Shown here: one piece after another, positions 20,598-25,626 of the stretch | Layout of the letters: every line of letters begins with the position of its first letter | How positions within the stretch are numbered: position 1 is the first letter of the stretch | Origin: JBGSYJ01 sp041748075 | GTDB taxonomy: Bacteria > Acidobacteriota > Thermoanaerobaculia > Gp7-AA8 | Reading direction: 5' to 3' | Assembly: GCA_041748075.1 (NCBI GenBank) | Contig: JBGTDX010000110.1 | Span: 1 to 25,626 of the forward strand | DNA length: 25,626 nt | Made by a program: the position numbers and the translations under genes | The notes under the pieces: model-generated | The model's database searches: none | Seen by the model: only the letters and a program-made list of their open reading frames with translations | What the model was told of the DNA's origin: nothing

Positions 20598-23174
20598 TCA
20601 ATTCAGCGGAATGGCCGGCACGTACTCCGGGTCGAGGGTCAGCCGGTCAATTACCGAGGCAAAGGCCCATACCGGAGCACCCGACACGATCTCGACCTTC
20701 AACGTTCCAATTCCTTGAGCACTGCCAACCCACTCGAAGACATTCGGAACGATGACCGACTGATTGGGGTCGAGATCGAGCGTCCGGGAATCATAAATTT
20801 CGTTCTGAAACCGGTTCAGAACAGAGACTCGAACCTTCGACTGTTCACCGAATGAGACGAGCCCGAGGTTTGTTCTATACGAAAAGTCATGGCGCACCGC
20901 AGGTATGAACGAGGGAACTCCGCTACGAACGTTCGCCTCCGACGCAGGAATGGCAGGGATACCCTGACCATAAGTCCCCCGGCTCTGCTGATCGCTGTAG
21001 GTCCGTGCATGGGCCATTGGATAGACCACGGCAGGGCTGCGTGTTTCGATTCGAAGGACTCCAGTAGTGTTGTCGAAGCCCGGGGTATCGAAAACCGGGG
21101 AACTCAGAATGTCCTCTACGTGTAGAGACGTTTTCGCAGGAAGAGCGATGCCTCGGGTTTCGGCAATCCGAGTACCGTTATGATCGTAGAAAGCGAGATC
21201 GATCTCCACCGAAGCGTCATCCGGATTGAAAAGCGTGACGTCACTTCTCCACGTTCCGACCCTTCCGATGCCGGGCAGGAACTGCACCTCTCGCTGCTGA
21301 TCAGAGAGGTCTTCGTTCGTGTCGGCCGCGATGTACACCGGATCATTGCTGACGTTATCAACCATCGAGGCATAGGCGATGACCTGATTGGCCGAGCCAG
21401 CTGTCACCACCAACGTGAACACTGAAGGTAGACCGGGCACGCGCAACTTCAAGTCATTGACCTGGGAAAGGGAGAATGGTGCCACCGAGATCCGGAACTC
21501 GCCGAGAGGTGTCCCGGTGAAGCCGTCAAGTGCTTTAACCGTAAACTCCTCAGTAATCGCATTGGGGTTCACCAGACCAAGGTTCGTTCGGTAGCGGGAA
21601 TCGATTCTCAAACCGGGAAGGAAATGACTGATGACTCTAGGTTCGAGAGATCGCGGGGTGATCGGTACGGCGCGAATCCGCTGCCCGAATGTTCCCACTC
21701 CGGACGGCGAGATATTGTACGTTCGGCTCCACATCGCGGGAACATGTTCGTTCGTTCCGCGAACGATCACCGGGCCGGCATTGTCGGCATCGGTCAGCAA
21801 ACCCATCAGATCTTCAAAGATGCTGGTCGATTGGTCGATCACAAGTGTCTTGTTCAGCCCAGCGAAGGATAGCTCGAGCTCGAGCGGCGCCGGACCGAGA
21901 GCCCCATCGGGTATGAATACGTGTAGATCGGAACGCCATTGGCTACCACCCTGTCCGGGCAGGTGGGCGACGACGGGAAGCAGCATTGCGAAATTCTGAT
22001 TTTCCGCTCCCCTGACATTGATGGTCGCCACGTATGAATGGGAACCGGAGGGGTTCTCCACTTTCAGCACTACCTGGTATACGCCCGGGGCGGCGTAAGT
22101 ATAAGATACCCGGGCTGAGGAATACTGGACTCCGTTACCCATGTCCCACACAAACCTATCGCACGCCTGAAGACTGTAACCGAAGGTTGCCGCATTGAAT
22201 GTGATCACTTCATTCACGCGTGGAGGACATTGCGTTGGGTCGTGATACGAGGAACAGCCGGTCTCTGCAGCTTGCCATTCGATGTATATCCGGTTCGCCG
22301 TCGGAGCTTCGCAAACCGGCGTACCGGCTTCGATGCGGATTGGGGTCGACCAAACGGCGACGTTGTTGTCTTCCCTTCCCCCTTCCGCCACCGTTCCGGC
22401 GCTGTCCGCGACGATCTTGAGGTGGTATGTGCCGGGATCCGGTGCAACCGTGGCTTGGATCTGTCCTGACACCTGCTGACCCGACCCGAGGTCGACAAGA
22501 GAAAGGTCTGTGGTCTTGAGAAGTATCCCGTCGGCTGTCGGAGAATCGTTGTTCGAGAGCCGTACCTCGGTGGTTACATTTCCGCGGGCTATCCCTGTTC
22601 CCTGGTTTCGCAGCTCAAACGAGACCGTCATGTTACCGCCCTGCCGGACCGGATTGGGAGTGGCGGCGATCTGCGTAATGACCAGGTCAGGACAATTTCG
22701 ATCAATGGAAGCATTTGTGCCCGCTGCTGGCCCCGACGCTGTCAGCAACTCCCAGTAAACATCCGAAAGCTCAACCGCAATCGGCCCTGAGCTGGAGGAC
22801 GAAACAGGCGCAAATCGCAGAGATCCGACTCTGCTGTCGACATTTCGAGCGATTACCTGCGATATCTTCAGACGTACGGCGCCCGGGGCTGTCGAAATAG
22901 TCTCCATTCGCCAGCCGCTCTGAGCGAAATCAAAATCCGAGTAGGAAAGTCTCGCCGGATCGTAGGTGACGGTGAACGTCACCGAACGAACAATCTCCCG
23001 TTCGCTGAGCGTGAGCGGTAGTTCAACACTCGGACCACAGGCACTCGCCGAACCGAGCACCACCGTGGCTGCGGAGCCGTTGGAACAGAGAGCGAGTCCG
23101 ATCGCCAGAGAGGCAAGTCCGCGACGAAGCCGGGACGCTCGAGCGCGGCATTTGTACGCCCAGAAATAGAGCAT
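20598..23174 (-). CDS. Secreted cohesin-like / CARDB / PKD protein with four C-terminal beta modules, 858 aa
   Basis: The start at 23172-23174 precedes a basic n-region and a hydrophobic stretch (G-L-A-S-L-A-I-G-L-A-L-C, cleavage near G-S-A-A); AAAGGG gives a moderate ribosome site. Residues 36-148 form a cohesin-like domain related to the NHL proteins (A-A-T-V-V-L-G-S-A-S-A-C-G; V-T-Y-D-P-A-R-L-S-Y). Residues 161-282 match CARDB (P-D-L-V-I-T, N-P-V-R-Q-G-G, E-L-R-N-Q-G-T-G, E-D-N-N). Residues 296-388 match PKD (F-V-W-D-M-G-N-G, Y-T-Y-A-A-P-G-V-Y). The last 460 residues hold four modules in an alternating order: W-R-S-D-L-H-V-F, Y-R-T-N-L-G-L-V-N, W-R-S-D-V-T-L-F-N and Y-R-T-N-L-G-L-V-S, two of which end in an A-S-x-(V/I)-D motif. 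It is probably extracellular and adhesive or scaffold-like; there is no catalytic motif. It lies between two NHL paralogues in opposite orientation. Confidence 0.88.
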   Translation of the reverse strand: MLYFWAYKCRARASRLRRGLASLAIGLALCSNGSAATVVLGSASACGPSVELPLTLSEREIVRSVTFTVTYDPARLSYSDFDFAQSGWRMETISTAPGAVRLKISQVIARNVDSRVGSLRFAPVSSSSSGPIAVELSDVYWELLTASGPAAGTNASIDRNCPDLVITQIAATPNPVRQGGNMTVSFELRNQGTGIARGNVTTEVRLSNNDSPTADGILLKTTDLSLVDLGSGQQVSGQIQATVAPDPGTYHLKIVADSAGTVAEGGREDNNVAVWSTPIRIEAGTPVCEAPTANRIYIEWQAAETGCSSYHDPTQCPPRVNEVITFNAATFGYSLQACDRFVWDMGNGVQYSSARVSYTYAAPGVYQVVLKVENPSGSHSYVATINVRGAENQNFAMLLPVVAHLPGQGGSQWRSDLHVFIPDGALGPAPLELELSFAGLNKTLVIDQSTSIFEDLMGLLTDADNAGPVIVRGTNEHVPAMWSRTYNISPSGVGTFGQRIRAVPITPRSLEPRVISHFLPGLRIDSRYRTNLGLVNPNAITEEFTVKALDGFTGTPLGEFRISVAPFSLSQVNDLKLRVPGLPSVFTLVVTAGSANQVIAYASMVDNVSNDPVYIAADTNEDLSDQQREVQFLPGIGRVGTWRSDVTLFNPDDASVEIDLAFYDHNGTRIAETRGIALPAKTSLHVEDILSSPVFDTPGFDNTTGVLRIETRSPAVVYPMAHARTYSDQQSRGTYGQGIPAIPASEANVRSGVPSFIPAVRHDFSYRTNLGLVSFGEQSKVRVSVLNRFQNEIYDSRTLDLDPNQSVIVPNVFEWVGSAQGIGTLKVEIVSGAPVWAFASVIDRLTLDPEYVPAIPLN

Positions 23175-23202
23175 GAGAAACCCTTTGAATCGAGAGTACG
23201 CG

Positions 23203-23231
23203 ATGGTATCAGGAAATGAAAATAGCTTCAA
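23203..23231 (-). promoter_or_regulatory. Candidate promoter for the CARDB/PKD gene
   Basis: On the minus strand TTGAAG (23226-23231) and TACCAT (23203-23208) are 17 bp apart, with a TGA directly before the -10 giving an extended -10 (TGn). It lies about 30 bp upstream of the start codon. Confidence 0.4.
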
Positions 23232-23279
23232 ATTTGCGTGAGCCAAGCGTCCCGCAGCCTTCGAGCGAGAGTAAATTTT

Positions 23280-23296
23280 TTGGAAAGACGCGTCTG
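23280..23296. repeat. Short dispersed repeat TTGGAAAGACGCGTCTG (copy at right end)
   Basis: This is identical over 17 bp to 631-647, more than 22 kb away, and shares its core with the palindrome at 1091-1186. It directly precedes the degraded hairpin element upstream of NHL copy 3. Confidence 0.6.
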
Positions 23297-23303
23297 CCTC
23301 CAA

Positions 23304-23420
23304 TGGCCTGAAGTCAAGCGGCTAACGAGCGCGTGTCACCCTGAGCGGAGCGAAGGATCTCCTCCGGAATCGCTCTGCCGCAAGCAATCACGAGATCCTT
23401 CGCTTGCATCACGGCCACTG
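23304..23420. repeat. Degraded GTGTCACCCTGAGCG inverted repeat upstream of NHL copy 3
   Basis: TGGCCTGAAGTCAAGCGG followed by GTGTCACCCTGAGCG (from 23333) matches the left half of the element at 17263-17402. The inner arm AGCGAAGGATCTC (to 23361) pairs with GAGATCCTTCGCT (23392-23404), but the outer right arm is eroded. The gap 23175-23759 also holds the CARDB/PKD promoter, a TATAAT at 23584-23589 and a small leader frame; I see no full-size gene. Confidence 0.65.
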
Positions 23421-23677
23421 TGTCTGATACCCGTCGGCCCGGGAAGAGCCTGCGGGCTCGGTTGAAAGTTCCGTCATAACCTCCGCCCAAATTCAATAAG
23501 GTGTTCCGACGCTCTTGCGCGCAGCGACGCGCCGGAGTGAGTCAGCCGAACCTTAAAACAACCGACGCGCAAGGCTGGTCGTATATAATCTGAGCTGTCC
23601 CTGTACATTTCTAGGCACGCGCCTTTTTTCTCGCGATCGGCCATTCGCTCTTTCACATTTTGGGGGAAGGAGACCCG

Positions 23678-23773
23678 ATGGAGAGACTTCACTCGCTCTT
23701 TCCATCTCACGACGCACGGATCAGAGGCAATCCTGTCGCGGGGCTCCCTGAGGCTTCTCATGAGTCATGTTGA
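23678..23773 (+). other. Possible 31-codon leader ORF overlapping the NHL copy 3 start
   Basis: GGGGGAAGGAG lies 5 nt before an ATG at 23678, the best ribosome site of this locus. The frame encodes 31 residues (M-E-R-L-H-S-L-F-P-S-H-D-A-R-I-R-G) and stops at 23771-23773, 12 nt past the NHL start, in another frame. It could couple translation to the NHL gene. The equivalent region of copy 2 lacks this ribosome site and ATG, apparently through a 48-bp deletion between direct repeats TCGCTCTTTC (23645 and 23693 in copy 3). Expression is unproven. Confidence 0.35.
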
Positions 23774-25626
23774 TCGACTGCTTCTTTGGATGGTTCTGGC
23801 CTGTCTCGGCTCCCTCGAGGCAGGTGCCGCCACGATCACCGTCTCGGACGTATCAGCGGAGTGTGGAAGTAAGTCCAGCATCGCGGTGTCGCTCGTGGAG
23901 AACGAGTCATTCGCCGAGATCGAGTTTACGCTCGTCTACGATCCCGCCCGACTTTCGTTTTTCACCATGAATATGGAAGGGACGGCATCGGAGTGGTACG
24001 TCGATCCGGGGGTTCCGCAGGGAGGGATCGTTCGCATCCGGATGCGTCCGGAGTCGCCGGGGAGCTTCAGTGGTCCCGTCGGAGTCCTGCTGTTCGACGT
24101 TCCTTCAACCTCGACGTCAGGTTCAACAACGATTCAGGTCACAGACGTGAAGACCATTCTTCCGGGACTTATCGGGATCCTAACGGGCTCAGGCTCCGTC
24201 GGATCGGTAAGCTTTCAATGTGCCATTGCCACGACGCCGCCCCCCGGGCCGCCCACCCTGGAAGCCGCCGCGACCTCTCCCACGTCCGTCGAACTGACCT
24301 GGAATCCGGTACCGGGAGCAACGCGCTACCGGGTCTTTCGCGGAAACTCCGAAGTCTATCAGGGGAACGATCGGCGATTGCTTGAACAGAACCTGACGGG
24401 GGCAACACAGTACTGCTACACGATCCGGAGCATCGGCGAGACCGGTGAAGGGCCGGCGTCGACCCCGGTTTGCGTGACGACTCCCTCGAGTTGTACACCG
24501 CCGGCAACCGCACCGGCGCTGAATGCCTCGGCGCTTGGAACGACAGGGGTCAACCTCACCTGGAACGGAGTGCCGAACGCGACCGGCTACCGCGTGCTGC
24601 GCGATGGCCTTTCGATCTACCAGGGGGCGGACCTCACCTTCACCGACACGGCCCGCACGCCAGGGACCCGCTACTGTTATACGATTAACGCAACGAGTGA
24701 CTGCGGGAGCTCTGGAGCCTCCCAGCCGGCGTGCGTGACGACCGATACGGCCTGCAGCCCACCCTCGGCCGCTCAGCTCTCCAGCCGGGAAACCGGATCC
24801 TCGTCGATCAGGCTCACCTGGAACGCAGTCGGAGCGACGCATTTCACGCTGGTGCGGGGCGGCACCACGGTGTACAGCGGATCGTTGAGGTTTTTCGATG
24901 ACGTGCTCCTCGCTGCAGACACCCGGTACTGCTATCGGCTGACCGCGGCGAGCGCATGCGGTATTGTCGAATCCGCCGAAAGCTGCGCTACGACCGCCCC
25001 CGCAACGGCGAAGCAGTACGTCTTCAGTCATCTTGCCGGATCGCCGGGGGGACCGGGGAATCGTGACGGCATGGGGTCGAAAGCAGCATTTAACTTCCCG
25101 GGAGGGATCGCTGTCGACAGTGCCGGGAACATCTACGTGGCCGACGGAGACAACCACACGATCCGCAAAATCTCTCCCCAAGGTGCCGTCACGACCTTCG
25201 CAGGCGCGGCGGGCCAGATCGGCAGCGCTGACGGCGCTGGCACGGCCGCGCGTTTCAACTTTCCCATTGGTGTGGCTGTTGACAGTGCCGGAAACGTCTA
25301 CGTGACCGACGGCGGTAACGAAACGATCCGCAAAATCTCTCCCCAAGGTGCCGTCATGACCCTGGCGGGCGCGCCGGGCCAGATCGGCAGCGCAGACGGC
25401 GCTGGCACGGCGGCTCGTTTCAACTTTCTCTCGGGTGTGGCGCTTGACAGTGCCGGAAACGTCTACGTGGCCGACGCAGGCAACCACACGATCCGCAAAA
25501 TCTCTCCCGCAGGTGCCGTCACCACCCTCGCAGGCGCGCCAGGCCAGAGCGGCAGCGCAGACGGCACGGGCGCGACCGCGCGTTTCGCTGGTCCCGCGGG
25601 TGTGGCGCTTGACAGTGCAGGAAACA
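23760..25626 (+). CDS. Secreted cohesin-like / FN3 x3 / NHL-repeat protein, 3' end outside window (copy 3)
   Basis: The frame runs open from the ATG at 23760 to the window end (622 codons). It is the only start codon after the in-frame TAA at 23586-23588; GAGG lies 6 nt upstream. The signal peptide is M-S-H-V-D-R-L-L-L-W-M-V-L-A-C-L-G-S-L-E, cleavage near A-G-A-A. Domains: cohesin-like (about 24-157), three FN3 domains (about 160-415) with paired Cys and the Y-C-Y strand, an N-terminal half blade (Y-V-F-S-H-L-A-G), then NHL units of 55 residues from residue 443; three are complete and a fourth is cut. This is the copy 1 architecture with copy 2-like DNA in the cohesin and NHL parts. By analogy about eight more NHL units and a Cys/Arg tail are expected beyond the window. 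Role: secreted binding protein, ligand unknown. Confidence 0.9.
   Translation, partial: MSHVDRLLLWMVLACLGSLEAGAATITVSDVSAECGSKSSIAVSLVENESFAEIEFTLVYDPARLSFFTMNMEGTASEWYVDPGVPQGGIVRIRMRPESPGSFSGPVGVLLFDVPSTSTSGSTTIQVTDVKTILPGLIGILTGSGSVGSVSFQCAIATTPPPGPPTLEAAATSPTSVELTWNPVPGATRYRVFRGNSEVYQGNDRRLLEQNLTGATQYCYTIRSIGETGEGPASTPVCVTTPSSCTPPATAPALNASALGTTGVNLTWNGVPNATGYRVLRDGLSIYQGADLTFTDTARTPGTRYCYTINATSDCGSSGASQPACVTTDTACSPPSAAQLSSRETGSSSIRLTWNAVGATHFTLVRGGTTVYSGSLRFFDDVLLAADTRYCYRLTAASACGIVESAESCATTAPATAKQYVFSHLAGSPGGPGNRDGMGSKAAFNFPGGIAVDSAGNIYVADGDNHTIRKISPQGAVTTFAGAAGQIGSADGAGTAARFNFPIGVAVDSAGNVYVTDGGNETIRKISPQGAVMTLAGAPGQIGSADGAGTAARFNFLSGVALDSAGNVYVADAGNHTIRKISPAGAVTTLAGAPGQSGSADGTGATARFAGPAGVALDSAGN
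25086..25626 (+). repeat. 165-bp tandem NHL repeats of copy 3 (array cut by window end)
   Basis: Units begin at 25086, 25251, 25416 and 25581, each exactly 165 bp and nearly identical in the CACGATCCGCAAAAT and GACAGTGCCGGAAAC segments. They are also close to the units at 18290-20104, which suggests exchange between the two loci. Confidence 0.88.

Noticed and set aside
24189..25487. A 432-codon open frame on the minus strand over NHL copy 3; similar ones at 19127-19867 and 18173-18691.
   Set aside because: Antisense shadows of the repetitive NHL coding sequence. Their products merely repeat with the same 55-codon period, with no start signal or recognisable domain.

Overview
The window is a GC-rich stretch from a Gram-negative bacterium. 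The outer-membrane beta-barrel gene, the Sec-type signal peptides, the PEGA-tailed Ser/Thr kinase and the very large secreted NHL, FN3, CARDB and PKD proteins would fit an Acidobacteriota-like soil or sediment lineage. That placement is an inference from gene style; no rRNA or tRNA is present to fix it.

Region by region: (1) 1-1280 holds the 3' end of a PEGA-domain gene, a small cysteine-containing protein, and an IS110-family transposase collapsed by an in-frame internal deletion and bracketed by a short palindromic repeat family. (2) 1281-5904 holds a secreted protein of unknown function, a VOC/glyoxalase-fold enzyme, an AraC-type regulator remnant with a damaged HTH, and a secreted tandem alpha/beta hydrolase whose second domain runs into a structured repeat-like insertion at about 5809-5945. 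(3) 6051-10763 holds a 1090-residue secreted protein (cohesin-like domain, three FN3 domains, twelve-blade NHL array), divergent from a FadL/PorV-like outer-membrane beta-barrel gene. (4) 10863-17169 is on the minus strand: a secreted unknown, a decayed secreted-peptide gene, and a translationally overlapping pair made of a giant transmembrane Ser/Thr kinase (zinc ribbon, kinase, long helical repeat region, TM, PEGA) and a periplasmic TPR/coiled-coil protein. (5) 17170-25626 is a duplicated locus: a second NHL protein lacking the FN3 domains, a 63-residue fragment of a third copy, a minus-strand cohesin-like/CARDB/PKD protein with four beta-rich C-terminal modules, and a further cohesin-like/FN3/NHL gene that runs off the window end.

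The main theme is a family of secreted proteins sharing one N-terminal cohesin-like domain directly after the signal peptide. Five loci in the window carry it. The two members with a visible C-terminus share an unusual Cys-Pro-Gly / Arg-rich tail. The NHL arrays in the right-hand copies are exact 165-bp tandem repeats that are nearly identical at DNA level, indicating recent expansion or gene conversion. Duplicated upstream hairpin elements show that whole loci, including promoter regions, were copied. No CRISPR array, rRNA or tRNA was seen.
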